Shown here one piece after another: positions 1 to 10,132 of a stretch of DNA of 64,000 nucleotides. Source of the DNA: Paracamarosporium sp. OC-R06-R3. Its lineage: Eukaryota; Ascomycota; Dothideomycetes; Pleosporales; Didymosphaeriaceae. The position numbers and the translations under genes are program-made. The stretch lies in contig JACVRA010000148.1 of the NCBI GenBank assembly GCA_019828545.1, positions 310,001 to 374,000 on the forward strand. The letters are read 5' to 3'. The stretch's first letter is position 1; each line of letters begins with the position of its first letter. The notes beneath the pieces are model-generated. The model made no database searches and was not told the origin of the DNA. It was given only the letters and a program-made list of their open reading frames with translations.

Positions 1-20
1 TTTGAACATTACACTGACTT
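1..20 (+). repeat. Intron-borne 20-mer, copy 1
   Basis: TTTGAACATTACACTGACTT lies in the tail of the intron before fibrillarin exon 38-101 and contains the CTGAC branch-point candidate. It matches 208-227 at 19 of 20 positions. Confidence 0.7.
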
Positions 21-37
21 CATACTTCAACCTGCAG

Positions 38-537
38 CGCAAGGCACCCCATGAAATACCGTATGCTCCTACCGATGGTTGACTGCATCTTCGCGGACGT
101 GGTAAGTAATGCCAGGGGACGAAGTGGGTGCTCATGCGGGCGATTGTCTGAAATTGTCAGACATTGACAGCTAGCTAAGACACCTACTTCCACCCATCCC
201 TTAGATTTTTGAACATTACACTAACTTTGTTCTTTGTCTTTAGGCACAACCTGGTAAGTATAACTTTTGAACAATCATTTTTGCGCTTTTCTAATACCAT
301 ACAGACCAGGCACGTATTGTCGGTCTCAACGCTAGTATGTTCCTCAAGACTGGTGGTGGTGTCCTCATCTCCATCAAGGCGAACTGTATCGATTCGACTG
401 CTGCACCAGAAGCTGTCTTTGCTGCTGAGGTTAACAAGATGAGGGAAATGGGTATCAAGCCCAAGGAGCAGCTGACGCTTGAGCCTTTTGAGCGTGACCA
501 CGCCCTCGTGGCCGGTATTTACCAGCGATCATCGTAG
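38..537 (+). CDS. NOP1: Fibrillarin (rRNA 2'-O-methyltransferase), C-terminal part
   Basis: This is the 3' end of the nucleolar box C/D snoRNP methyltransferase that methylates pre-rRNA; the 5' part lies outside the window. Exons are 38-101, 244-253 and 305-537, giving the last 101 residues. Joined across the introns they read the fibrillarin signatures [23 protein letters not shown], then [12 protein letters not shown] and [16 protein letters not shown], and stop after YQRSS at 535-537. The middle exon is only 10 bp, but it is needed to restore the universally conserved AQPD. Positions 1-37 are the tail of a further upstream intron ending in TGCAG. Family assignment is essentially certain. 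The start codon and the GAR domain cannot be seen. Confidence 0.95.
208..227 (+). repeat. Intron-borne 20-mer, copy 2
   Basis: TTTGAACATTACACTAACTT lies near the 3' end of the next fibrillarin intron (102-243) and contains the CTAAC branch point. It differs from copy 1 only at the branch-point purine. The same intron also holds a perfect 7-bp inverted repeat, TGTCTGA (145-151) and TCAGACA (157-163). Confidence 0.7.
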
Positions 538-2902
538 GAGATGAAATGTCGAAGCGACTATTATGTTTTTATGAAACAGATGGGCTGCGTCATGTACCGA
601 TCACTCGGACAAGCTGGCGTTTCATGGCGCTTGGGATGGGCACTGTTGTACAGATTCTCTAGTTTTCGTATACCAAAATGTTTAAAGTTCATGCGGTCGG
701 ATCCTATGCATTGCGGAATCTCTATCACGTCGTGTACGACACTGGCCGAGAAGAGAGGTTGGACTTTCTTATGTGTAGTTTGGCGCCGAAAAGTCCTCTA
801 AGTGGCCGAAGGTATTCATCGGACCACTGACGTACTACCGACGTACCAAACGCCCTAAAACGACGATATCTTAACTGATTGGTATACACCTGGGGTTGGT
901 GTAGAGCTAGAAAGCTGATATATCATTCTCTTATACAGTCATACTAAGCACGTGTTGTCTAAGTAATTGTTTGGGTCAATCATGCCCTTCCCCTCGTGCT
1001 CAGTCATCCAGGCGGTCCCACTCATCACAGCGGTACGAACTAATTACATCTCCGAACTTATAGTTCGCCAAATCCCATACTCCCGGATTGACGAATGGGA
1101 ACGCTTTCCCGCTGCAATTAAACTCGCTTTACCCTTCTTCAGCACTCTTTGTTCTTCTCTGTGGACTAGAAGGGATGTACGTACGGATATGTAGTGCAGA
1201 GATAGCCCTCGTCAGGACCGGCTGAGGAGATCTTATCGTCCCAATCGTCTCCTGCGTTATCTGTTGGACGTTTATTATGTCAGCCGATGAAGGAGAAGTA
1301 ACGAGTAGAGGGAGGGGTTCATGGATAAGGGTAGGATGTACAGCATTGTCCCAGATTAACTTGTAAATTTTCACAAGCGCCTTTAAAACCAGAATCAGGG
1401 CATACATAGAGGTGTGTGAACTTTTGCGGGATGGGCGTGGGTGGCGGATTGTCCCTGGCTGTGTGTCAGTTGTGGTTGGGTATGTGGTTGTGTCATGGGA
1501 GCTAGAACCTCAGCTTGAGGGACGGTATGGTGAGCGCAGTGGCGCAGGTGGCGGCGAAGATGAGGAAATTCATAGTGATAGGCTAGGTGATCAGTACGAA
1601 GAATAAGACGTCGCGTTTAGATAAGTTTTGCGTGCACGATGACATCCCTTGGGCAGGTAGCTTAACGCGTTCCTCGCGTTGTGTTACCGTCAATGGCTTG
1701 GATGGCGACAGGAAATTTCATTGAGAAACACGTCTGAGTTATGTTTATAAAATTGCAATGAAACTTAATACTCTAATCACCCTATCCCGTGTTTTTTCAT
1801 TCAGACCTTTTGGGTGACTAGCGACCACTACCACAAAGTTATCTTCCTCTAAAAGAAAAAACACAAAGAAGACCTTAGGGTTTCGACTGATTCTGTGGTC
1901 TGTAAAATACCATAGAAGATACGTCGCTCAATGATCACCAATGGAGGACGGGTAAAATTGAAAGGGTTCCTGCCATGCTTGCATAACGGTAATCGAGGCG
2001 GTGAGTTCATGTCTGTTGTGTATATTCAGTAAAGGCAAATGGTGTATACGTTGGCTAGTCTGATGTAGCATATCTCATATTTTCGATAACATTCAATGTA
2101 TTGTACGAAGAAGATGATGATGCGTGAACTACACTTGAAACTCGGTATCAAGGGTGAACCGTTGGCCCACATGTTACATACCTACCGCATTGGGTTAGGG
2201 TCTGTATGTTCTAGTACTGTGGCAGCATCGTTTGGCATGTGATAACCCTTTGTCTTCCAAAAACGTTGAGAATATACACTACCACCGTGGAATCACACTC
2301 TATTGCATCCTTGAGTACCAGTCAACAAAGCGATGATGTATCAATCTCCATAGCCCAACTCTCCTCACACTGTCTCCGAGGATTCCCGAGTCTTCCCCTC
2401 GGTCAATACTCACCACATTACCAACCATCCCCATCCAACCCACTAGATTAAACTCCACAATACAAAAAATGACTCACTCATCCTATCTATCCTCAATTTG
2501 CACACAACGCCCTTTCTCCCCATCAGAATGCCTGTTTCGCACTCGGCGTTTCGGAAATGACGTATGATTTCTCAGCAGTATTAACAAGCCAACCACGCCA
2601 TTGTCCGTGCACACCCTGCCAAGCCGCAATGTAAGCGGATATCGTGCAATTCGCCGGTGCGCTTTTGTAAGAGAACTGATGAGAAAATGCACGATTGTAG
2701 TCAGACAGGAGGGAGTAGAGGGTTAGTATAAGATGACTGGGTTTGTCGTAGTGGAGGATGTCGCAATCGACAGAAATCGCAGAAAGTTGCCTGAGTGAAT
2801 TGTTTCCCAGTGTCCGCTGTACGACGAATATATTTAAAGCGACGACTCTACGAAGAATAATTTTTATTTTGAGAAAGAAAAAAAGGAGACAAGAGTTCCA
2901 AA
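538..2902. other. Intergenic, no gene recognised
   Basis: Only short overlapping reading frames without family signatures occur here. The first part is the fibrillarin 3' UTR and the last few hundred bases the promoter of the SRR1-like gene. I see no tRNA, transposon or tandem repeat. Confidence 0.6.
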
Positions 2903-3658
2903 ATGTCACTGGCTGTAGTAGAATCTATACCTACTACATTCTCCTCGAAACCGCGCCGAAAACCAAAGAGCCTGGGTAAACCCTCGTCACGAGATCAATA
3001 CCATCTTCAAACCATACTCTCTGACGCGCAAAACACATACGCCTCTTCTCAGTTCGCTCAAAACATCGACAAGCAACTCTTATTTCTCACAAAGTCCTCC
3101 ACCACCCCAATAACGCGCATCGTCTCTCTCGGCCTCGGTACTCTTTCTAGCGCAGAAAAGGGCCAAACGCGACGACTAAAGCAACTCGCCGTGCTTCTTG
3201 CCATCAGAGACAGTCTGCAAAAGCAATCAAAAGCTCCCATACAAGTATACGCACAAGATCCGACATTCACCCGACAGGACGAAGCACTCCTTTCTAGCTT
3301 CGATGTCCGGATATCGCGCACACCGTCTGGATCCTCTCTCGGTGAAGCTGCCGACGTGATTGATGCGTCTACGCTTATCTACTCGCCATTCTTGACACTG
3401 GAAGCATACGAACAGTTGCTCGTACAATCGAGGCAGCCGGTGCAGTACTTGATTGGAGACGACTTCAATGCGTTGTTGGAGAAATGGCCGAGATACAGTG
3501 CTGAGCGGACGCAAGTGGAAAAAGTGACGAAGTCAGCGTTGGGGCGATATCGACGGAAAGGAATTTTGGGAGCCGGGTTTTGGGAGGAGGCAGACGGGGC
3601 GTTTCCCATGGCCGTGTATGCGGCGCAGAACAAGGTGAAGGAGAAGGCGAAGATATAG
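2903..3658 (+). CDS. SRR1-like domain protein
   Basis: A single-exon 251-aa protein resembling the SRR1-like domain family. SRR1 proteins act in plant circadian signalling and, in yeast (Ber1), in microtubule-related functions; the biochemical activity is poorly known. Visible marks are the conserved segment IVSLGLGTLSS (about residue 73), a run of hydrophobic residues LAVLLAIRDSL, the YAQDPTFTRQDEALL block with FDVRI, and STLIYSPFLTLEAYEQLL, which follow the order of the family. ATG at 2903 follows an A-rich leader. It ends 89 bp before the convergent gene on the minus strand, so the two 3' UTRs probably overlap. The family call is good; the cellular role here is unknown. Confidence 0.75.
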   Translation: MSLAVVESIPTTFSSKPRRKPKSLGKPSSRDQYHLQTILSDAQNTYASSQFAQNIDKQLLFLTKSSTTPITRIVSLGLGTLSSAEKGQTRRLKQLAVLLAIRDSLQKQSKAPIQVYAQDPTFTRQDEALLSSFDVRISRTPSGSSLGEAADVIDASTLIYSPFLTLEAYEQLLVQSRQPVQYLIGDDFNALLEKWPRYSAERTQVEKVTKSALGRYRRKGILGAGFWEEADGAFPMAVYAAQNKVKEKAKI

Positions 3659-3747
3659 AGGGCGGATGCTGGACCGTTACATAAACCTGAGATACCCAAT
3701 AGACCAACACTTGCATCAAACTTGAGAAAACGTATCGTAACGTGGCG

Positions 3748-5022
3748 TTATCCCAACATCTTGCTGAAGTTCCCGGCGATGCCTGCTGCACTAACGCTCA
3801 GGCTGAGACTCAATCGCAGTCCCTTTGTCTGCGCGCGGAATTCTTGCTTTCTTTCCCCCCATTCTCTTCTTAGTGTCGCTTGGTGCTGCATGCTAGATCT
3901 CCTCGGCGTAGTCTCGATTCGCTTGTGTGATTCTCGCGCTTGTTTTTCTATCTCTTGCGTATCTTTTCCTATCGCAACTTTGATACTCTCGACTCCAGAT
4001 ACCTCATGCGGCGGAATATTTTCGCTGATCAACGTTCCGTTCATGGATTGCGCAATAAAACTATGATATCGATAAGCATGCAGCGCTACATTCTTTACAT
4101 CTGCAATCCCTCGAGGTTGCGTGCGCGAGTACTCCAGCATTCGTGATATGGTCGCATAATCTTTTAGCTCCCAGACTGCGGCATGTTTTTCCGTAATGAG
4201 CAGGAAGTTAGAATCCGCGCCCAGAGCAACGAGGCGTGGTCGATCTATCCAGTTTCCGTCCTTGATCCGCGCTTGGAGGGCTGAGAGCAGGATAGGCGGA
4301 AGACTCATCCAGATATAGGACGTTGAATCGTGGACGAAGAAGGAGGTATTGTAGGGACCAAGTGTGAGGCGAATGGCAGGGATGTTCCGGATAAGGCGAC
4401 CTTGAGAGTTTGTTGCGTACAGGAAGTTGGTAAGTTCAACGGGAAGACCTTGAGATTCTGTGTATTGTTAGTTGCGAATACCTTCCTGTAAGAAAACCTA
4501 GTCACGTACCGATGTGATCGCGCCCATGCTTATCGCGCCAGGTCAACAAGAAGCAATCCTCGAAACCGAGTGCTACATGATGAACTATTTGGACTTGAGT
4601 AGATGTGAGAAGGGAACTGAGCTTTTTAGGTAGACGTGTACTGCGCGAAGGTAAGCCGCCGTAAGGTGTAGTCGGGGAAATGGACATACAAATCGCGCCG
4701 AGAGGGGCATTGAAAGTAGTGGTTTCCCCTCTGACCGAACGTAAGAGTAGTGTCACACATAATCGAAAAACCCCTATGGGTACCGGCTAACAAATGTACT
4801 GGTTGTTTTGTCTGTTTCGATGCGTAGAACAACGGAGGTGCGCGATCGGAACATGATCAGACGTTCACCTCCAGCGTGGCCGCCAAGCGATCGGCTTCCA
4901 GGTTTGTACCAAGGAATCAACGGCGGTATGCACCAACCACCGTAAACAACATGTGCTCCATATTTATCATGCGACCCAATACTTCCGGTCCCTTGCAAGC
5001 CATACTGTCGTTTTCTTTTCAT
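3748..5022 (-). CDS. Orphan protein, paralogue of the divergent neighbour
   Basis: Three exons (5022-4784, 4730-4510, 4457-3748) joined across 53-bp and 52-bp introns give 389 aa. Both junctions keep the frame and use GT-AG. The N-terminus is Gly/Arg-rich (GGHAGGERL). The central part aligns by eye with the divergent gene at 5342: LGPYNTSFF then WMSLPPILLSAL, a Gly-Trp block, and GADSNFLLITEKHAAVWEL against GPDDAFFAMSEYGDVAYRL. The C-terminus is basic and may be helical (RESHKRIETTPRRSS). No catalytic motif is recognised. It is probably a lineage-specific fungal family. The exact start is uncertain, since further upstream 5' exons cannot be excluded. Confidence 0.65.
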
Positions 5023-5341
5023 ACTTGGTGTTCTTTTTGTCTGCGTTCAGCCGGTGTTCTCGAGGTGTTTATCGAATGACGTCATCGCATTATCTATCCA
5101 ATAACAAATAAGCATGAATAGTACTTCGAGCAACACGTGCTTTTTCTCCTTCGGACCAGAAGACAGCTTCATATCAAAGAGTTACGAGGGGTTACGACAG
5201 TATACTACCTCTACCTTCTTCCTTGACCTGCTCTAACACTACCTTAGCCATGATCTTCCGCCTTCCCTTCTCGCCCTCATTACCGGCAGCAGTGTTCTGG
5301 ACGTTCACTGGGCTTCTCTAGGCCATGTAACTGATTCCTGG
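5023..5341. promoter_or_regulatory. Shared divergent promoter of the paralogue pair
   Basis: A 319-bp gap separates two divergently transcribed paralogues. A short 24-codon reading frame starting near 5250 (MIFRLPFSP) lies upstream of the plus-strand gene and could be an upstream ORF or an unrecognised 5' exon. No specific operator is identified. Confidence 0.4.
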
Positions 5342-6511
5342 GTGTTAAGCTTCAATGATTCCTCCCGGACAAACAATCTTGCATGGGGCTCTGCGATACC
5401 ACCACGCCTAGAAAAGGTACTCGCGAAGCTCGCTCCGTCACAACATCTGCGTGTCTTCTTGGGCCCGTCATCCTCGTATATTGCGTGGGACACGTCTTTT
5501 ATCCGCTGGTCAGAACTACCCATAAGTCTAGAAGACACACTCCAGTCATGGCTTACACCTTCGGGATGGCGGGCGGGACCACCCAGGATGGTCAGCTGGG
5601 GCCCGGACGACGCATTTTTCGCGATGAGCGAGTATGGAGACGTGGCATACCGGCTTGGGGACAAGAAAAGAGATGATTGGGCGATATGGAGAGAAACGGT
5701 CGAAGACTGGAAAGCAGAACGAGGCTTCCGTTGGAACGAAGTCGCCTATGTCGCACTCGACCCTACGACAACAGACCAGTTCGTCGCAATACGAAACGAC
5801 GGGACATGGTCCGGTTCCACCTCAGATGAGAACTCTGATGCGCTTACCTCCTTCGTACATAATTTTTTCCGCCTGAGTAAGCCCAAGTCAAAGTCGAAAT
5901 CTCCACCAAGAGCCCACGAGCAAACAAACGGCCACACAACCGGGATTCCAAAACCAGAAGATAGCGCCCTCGATCCGGCCGTCCAGGCTGCCTACCAACA
6001 GTGGTCCACCTCGACAGCTCTCCTCTTCGCATCCGCCCTCGCCGCCACAACACCCTCCCAAACACCAACCCCAACCTCGCCGTCAGCATCCGCAAAACGC
6101 GCCCCCAGAAAACTCCAAATCCGTTCCCAATCCACACCCTCCACTGTCCCCTCACCCTCACCGTCTTCCTCTTCCTCGCCCACCCCCTCAGCACTCCCTC
6201 CCACAACCCTCCTGACATCCTTCCCCTATCCACCACTCCCCCCTGCACCCCATACCTGCACGCTCCCCATCTGCGCTCTCCAAAAATCCGATCCGACCGG
6301 TCTCCGCGCCTGCAAGCACGACATCGAGCTTTTGTTAAGAGCGAGCGGGAAGTATGGGTACGAATGGTTGAAGAAAGAGCGGGTAAGGTGGCATCCTGAT
6401 CGGTTTGGGCGGTTGTGCGAGGAGGGGTGGAGGGAAGAGGGTGTGAGATTGGCGGGAGAAATGTTTAAGATTGTTGATGGGTTGGTTGGGGATGTTGAGG
6501 GGAGGGGATGA
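5342..6511 (+). CDS. Orphan protein with C-terminal WHPDRF motif
   Basis: A single-exon 389-aa protein. Residues 1-160 carry the domain shared with the divergent minus-strand paralogue (PPRLEKVLAKLAPS, LGPSSSYIAWDTSFIRW, SWGPDDAFFAMSEYGDVAY). Residues 175-290 are low-complexity Ser/Pro/Thr, probably disordered. The last 80 residues hold LLLRASGKYGYEWLKKERVR followed by WHPDRFGRL and a helix FKIVDGLV. This resembles the C-terminal HPD-containing segment of NF-kappa-B-inhibitor-like proteins and other J-like domains, but no full DnaJ domain is present. Function is unknown. The paralogue lacks this C-terminal extension. Confidence that it is coding is high because of length and similarity to its neighbour. 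Confidence 0.7.
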   Translation: MLSFNDSSRTNNLAWGSAIPPRLEKVLAKLAPSQHLRVFLGPSSSYIAWDTSFIRWSELPISLEDTLQSWLTPSGWRAGPPRMVSWGPDDAFFAMSEYGDVAYRLGDKKRDDWAIWRETVEDWKAERGFRWNEVAYVALDPTTTDQFVAIRNDGTWSGSTSDENSDALTSFVHNFFRLSKPKSKSKSPPRAHEQTNGHTTGIPKPEDSALDPAVQAAYQQWSTSTALLFASALAATTPSQTPTPTSPSASAKRAPRKLQIRSQSTPSTVPSPSPSSSSSPTPSALPPTTLLTSFPYPPLPPAPHTCTLPICALQKSDPTGLRACKHDIELLLRASGKYGYEWLKKERVRWHPDRFGRLCEEGWREEGVRLAGEMFKIVDGLVGDVEGRG

Positions 6512-6840
6512 TGTAGATAGGGATGGGGGTTAGTTGGATTAAGGTCTTGTTCTGCTCTATTTGACAAGACCAGTGGATTCCGGCTTTGCCAGCTTTTGTT
6601 GGTAGTGGTACCTGAGACCCTGATAATTGCATTGGCATACGTGCGCTGTTTTGTGTACCTTTTAGTCCTAGCCATCAGCTAGCTCTAAGCTGAGCTCCAT
6701 GGCGTGCTGCTGATGCCACATCTCAAACGCTCGATCATATGAGCCTATTCATTCTTCTTGGGTATCATACGCCAGCAAATTCTACATTTCCATCTGATCG
6801 TCACTCCCCAGCTTACGTATTCCAAAAATACCATACTCTC
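6512..6840. other. Convergent 3' intergenic region
   Basis: 329 bp between the 3' ends of two convergent genes. Nothing is seen beyond likely 3' UTR sequence. Confidence 0.6.
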
Positions 6841-8559
6841 TTACCTAATCATCCTAAAAGGATGGCCCTCGGTGCTGAACACCCACCGATCTAAGCTCGC
6901 CACATTCGCATCACTGAAAGTAAGCCAGAGATACTTTAGCGTCTCAGCCGCCCAGAAGCTCTCCTGAGTATCGATCCATCTCCCATCTCCTCCACCGCTC
7001 CATTGCCCTGGATCCACTCTATATACATCAGCCAGCTGCGCATACCCATACGGTGCCTTGCAGTGTTGTTCGATTGCCACGAATGCATCCCATGCCCATT
7101 CTCGAAATCGCGCTTGGCCCGTGGTTCGGTACGCGTAAAAGAGGGACTCGACATACTCGGGACGTCCTTTGTACTGGGCATCTGTGCTCCAGAAACCGCT
7201 CATGAGCCACTCTTCTTTCTCCCGAGAGGTGGTGGGCGAGTAGACAGGTTCGTCGTAGCCGTATTTGGGTATCCATGACCAGGCTTCTGGGCCAATCTTC
7301 GAAGGCGTCGAATCATACGTATGGCGAAAGCCTTGCAGAAGCGCAAGAGCGAATGTGCCGAAATTCGGCTGGGCGTAGAATTTAGAGGCTAGCAAAAGAG
7401 TGCCGGGCGCGAAGGAAGCGAGGTGGCTTTGCCTGTTGAGAAACCATTTGTCATTGCCTCGGGCGAGGAAGAGATGCTGCATGGTGTGGTTCGGAGTCGC
7501 GGCAGAGCGTGAAGCATAGTGTTTGCGTAGAGAGCCCGCAGCCATTATAAACTGCTCTCTGTACCTTTCGAGATAGGGGTCAAATGGCGGAGCGAGGAGT
7601 GTCATTTTCATGAGGTATTCGTAATACGAGTCGTGTCCGGCGTCCCAGTGTCGCTGGCGGCCGACAGGCTCACCCGTGATGATATCATAGGGAGCATCAA
7701 TCATACCAGGGTAGGTCCGAAGCCACTTCGGCCAGACAAAAGGAGCCCAGGCAAGGGTTGAATTCTGAGCGTATATTGGATTACCAGTAAGTCGCGTCAG
7801 GACGCGGTTCTCGAGAATGGAAGAGCCAGCGCGGGCAGGTCCAACTACAGGATTCTTGTAGTTCTTGTATTGTAAAAAGACCTTAGGATCTGCAACACCT
7901 TTCGACTTGCCAAAATCAACACGAGGCCACGGCATGCCGGTCGGCGTGTCATAGGCCGGACCCATCGCATCCGCGAGTGTGACAGCTTTTTGGAGGATGG
8001 CATTACGTGCTTCTTTTGAGACGACGTTGTCCGGTATGACACCTGCATCGTACAAGTCCACCAGCGACACCAACCCTCCTAGATACCTGATGGTCGTCTC
8101 AAAGGGGTCCACCAGGTCATCCGTCCTAGTAAAGTCGATTGTGACAATATGTTCCACCGAAAGCGCCAGTTCGTCCCAGAGTCCCATCAGCACCAGCGTC
8201 GTGGCCGAGTCCACAATGAACGCGCCCCAGCCATTGCGCGAGGAAGAACTGCCCCCAGATACGGGCAGAATATCGTCGCTACCCCAAGCATGCTCGCGAT
8301 ACTTCGAGAAGGTATACTTCATCGCGTCACGGACCTTGTCTGCTTTCTCTTGATCTGCCCTCCCCAAGCCATTTGTCCAATGCTCATACTGTATCTTGGC
8401 CCCATGCTTGGGGATTCTGCCGGACAGCCTGACGGTTGGGTCGGAGAATTCCTTTATAATCAGGTAGAAAGTGATGACGAGGACGGCGGCGAGGAGCTTG
8501 AAGGACGACTCGGGGTTCCTTTCGAACTTGGACTTGCCCCAGCGACGGAAGCCGGGCAT
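6841..8559 (-). CDS. GH47 alpha-1,2-mannosidase (class I), type II membrane protein
   Basis: An uninterrupted 572-aa gene. It trims alpha-1,2-linked mannose from N-glycans in the ER/Golgi. A short basic cytoplasmic tail (MPGFRRWGKSKFERN) precedes one membrane anchor at about residues 20-37, then the (alpha/alpha)7-barrel. Family motifs in order: GWGAFIVDSATTLVLMGLWD, DPFETTIRYLGGL with the catalytic Glu at about 154, GAGSS-like ARAGSS, WDAGHDSYYEYLMK, RPEYVESLFYAYRTTG, TQESFWAAETLKYLWLTFSD, and near the C-terminus FSTEGHPF, whose Thr-563 should bind the catalytic calcium. All expected key residues are visible, so the enzyme should be active. It is divergent from the small gene at 8943. Confidence 0.95.
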   Translation of the reverse strand: MPGFRRWGKSKFERNPESSFKLLAAVLVITFYLIIKEFSDPTVRLSGRIPKHGAKIQYEHWTNGLGRADQEKADKVRDAMKYTFSKYREHAWGSDDILPVSGGSSSSRNGWGAFIVDSATTLVLMGLWDELALSVEHIVTIDFTRTDDLVDPFETTIRYLGGLVSLVDLYDAGVIPDNVVSKEARNAILQKAVTLADAMGPAYDTPTGMPWPRVDFGKSKGVADPKVFLQYKNYKNPVVGPARAGSSILENRVLTRLTGNPIYAQNSTLAWAPFVWPKWLRTYPGMIDAPYDIITGEPVGRQRHWDAGHDSYYEYLMKMTLLAPPFDPYLERYREQFIMAAGSLRKHYASRSAATPNHTMQHLFLARGNDKWFLNRQSHLASFAPGTLLLASKFYAQPNFGTFALALLQGFRHTYDSTPSKIGPEAWSWIPKYGYDEPVYSPTTSREKEEWLMSGFWSTDAQYKGRPEYVESLFYAYRTTGQARFREWAWDAFVAIEQHCKAPYGYAQLADVYRVDPGQWSGGGDGRWIDTQESFWAAETLKYLWLTFSDANVASLDRWVFSTEGHPFRMIR

Positions 8560-8942
8560 GGCTAGCGGTGAGGTATTCGAAACAGGCGGACAGGCAGCAG
8601 CTGTAGCGGAACCATGAGGCCTCGTTGGAGGGTGTTCTTGAGGGTAACACGATACCCAATTCGCTGGAGGTGGGAAGCGCAGGCAGGTGCGGACAGGTGC
8701 GGGCTAGCAGGCCATGGCGGGCGAGAGCAGGCGGTCGCAATATGTTGCAAGAAGACTTGGAGCGCTTTTACATGTCGCAGATTGGCGACTCCACTTTAAT
8801 AAAAAGCAGCAGTTGCAGCAGTGGTGCTGTCGTGGCCTCACCTGCCTGAACGGAAGTCGCATGGAAGCGGGCTTGGCACTTGCTCGAGAAAGCTTGACAG
8901 CAACCGTCCTGACTCCTCCACCACCGTTGTTGCGCGCAAGCA

Positions 8943-9198
8943 ATGTCTGTATGGCAGTACGTCTCTTTGTCAATTGGTCTTCGCCATCATATGCTGACTC
9001 GATGTTAGGTGGTACAAGGGCATTGCGCCCAAGACGCGCATCTTCCTCGGCCTCGGCGTCATGGCCTACGCCGGCGCGGGCATGTTCCTGTCCGATAGAG
9101 TCGAAGAGAAGCTCGGCCTCGTTCCTACCGAGAAAGACAAAGAAGACCTCCAGAAGGCGATACCCAAGATCACGGTGGTAGATAGACCAAGCAAGTAG
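8943..9198 (+). CDS. Small 67-aa single-span membrane protein (two exons)
   Basis: The gene is short and interrupted. Exon 1 is 8943-8956 (MSVW plus two bases), then a 52-bp intron gtacgt...ttag, and exon 2 is 9009-9198. The product begins MSVWQWYKGIAPKTR, has one hydrophobic segment IFLGLGVMAYAGAGMFL (about residues 16-32), then an acidic/basic tail LGLVPTEKDKEDLQKAIPKI, ending VVDRPSK. The composition (short N-terminus, one membrane span, charged tail) is typical of small mitochondrial or ER membrane proteins in fungi; I infer but cannot prove mitochondrial location. Longer reading frames in other frames over this region are shadows. It is divergent from the GH47 gene. Confidence 0.7.
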
Positions 9199-9565
9199 TT
9201 CGAAGAGGGAAAAAGAAGGAATGCAAACAAAGGAAACGCATCTGCACTCCACAAATGTGGGTTCGTTTGCTCTCGCCCACCATGCTCATTGCCTCTCTGA
9301 CGTTTATAGGATGCCTTTCTCGCTAGAGTGGAGTGGTTGCGAATACCTCTTCCATGACTAGGGCGGATCGTCGAAACATGTCGCAAATCATGCGTCTTGA
9401 ATACCACATCTTCATACCAGGCAGAACGGGTTTATGTTTACAATTCACTTCGTCATTTAAACATTATCTACCGATGTCAAGCTCGTACCAATCGCCAAAG
9501 AGCGACACAAATCGACATTATAGTCTGTCCTCGCAATCAGTCTTTGACCTTCCATCCCTCAACTC
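9199..9565. other. Convergent 3' intergenic region
   Basis: 367 bp between convergent genes. No feature seen. Confidence 0.6.
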
Positions 9566-10132
9566 CTAGTCGATTAGCCTCAAATACACACCGCTCGTCG
9601 CCAATTCGTACGTGATATCCGTCGGGGTTGGCCAGCTTCCAACACCCACGGCCTCGAACGCAACACTGTGCACCCCAGCTGGGAGCTGATACGCCTGCCA
9701 TAGCGAGGGGCCCTCTCCTGGCTTTACTGTCGCATCCCCAAATGGTTTCACATAGAATCTACCGAGATGTTGATCACGGTTGTTGGACCCGATGAGATCC
9801 GACGGGGGTGTCCTTGATGAGCTGAAGATATCGACGACGGTATTGTTGTTTACAAGAGAGTCATTGTACCAGAAGCCCACTTTCACCTTTTTGCCAACCC
9901 ATTCTGCTGGGAGATTGAAGACGTGGACCTCGGATGTAGAAGTTTTAAAGTCGATCAGACCCTGGATTTTCGGTATATAGTCGGGAGGAGGGTGGGTGGG
10001 GCTTTGCCTGTAGATGTAGCCTCCAAAGGGTGTAATGATGTTGCCGGAAGGCCAGCGCTTCTCCACGGGGGCAGGAGCCGCAGCAGAAAGACCAACTAGG
10101 CCGATGATGAAGGCTGAGGTAAAGAACTTCAT
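9566..10132 (-). CDS. Secreted protein with Lys-Arg pro-site (copy 1 of tandem pair)
   Basis: 188 aa, single exon. I start at 10132 (MKFFTSAFIIGLVGLSAAAP), a clean signal peptide; the reading frame extends 27 codons upstream but that extension lacks signal features. After the signal comes a short pro-segment APAPVEKR ending in a Kex2-type Lys-Arg, then WPSGNIITPFGGYIYR. The mature part is cysteine-free with alternating beta-like stretches (STSEVHVFNLP, KKVKVGFWYN) and ends VYLRLID. The pattern resembles the But2 C-terminal-like domain of fungal secreted proteins; that assignment is tentative. It shares its layout (KR-[WF]PS, IITP, VYLR at the end) with the gene at 10908. Confidence 0.75.
   Translation of the reverse strand: MKFFTSAFIIGLVGLSAAAPAPVEKRWPSGNIITPFGGYIYRQSPTHPPPDYIPKIQGLIDFKTSTSEVHVFNLPAEWVGKKVKVGFWYNDSLVNNNTVVDIFSSSRTPPSDLIGSNNRDQHLGRFYVKPFGDATVKPGEGPSLWQAYQLPAGVHSVAFEAVGVGSWPTPTDITYELATSGVYLRLID

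Noticed and set aside
102..243. Possible intronic box C/D snoRNA in fibrillarin
   Set aside because: A CTGA word occurs, but no C box (RTGATGA) or terminal stem is present.
5844..6675. 134- and 149-codon minus-strand frames opposite the orphan gene
   Set aside because: They are shadows of the Ser/Pro-rich codons of the plus-strand gene (5342-6511).
8714..9252. 155- and 182-codon frames on both strands
   Set aside because: They overlap the two-exon 67-aa gene in other frames and lack signatures.
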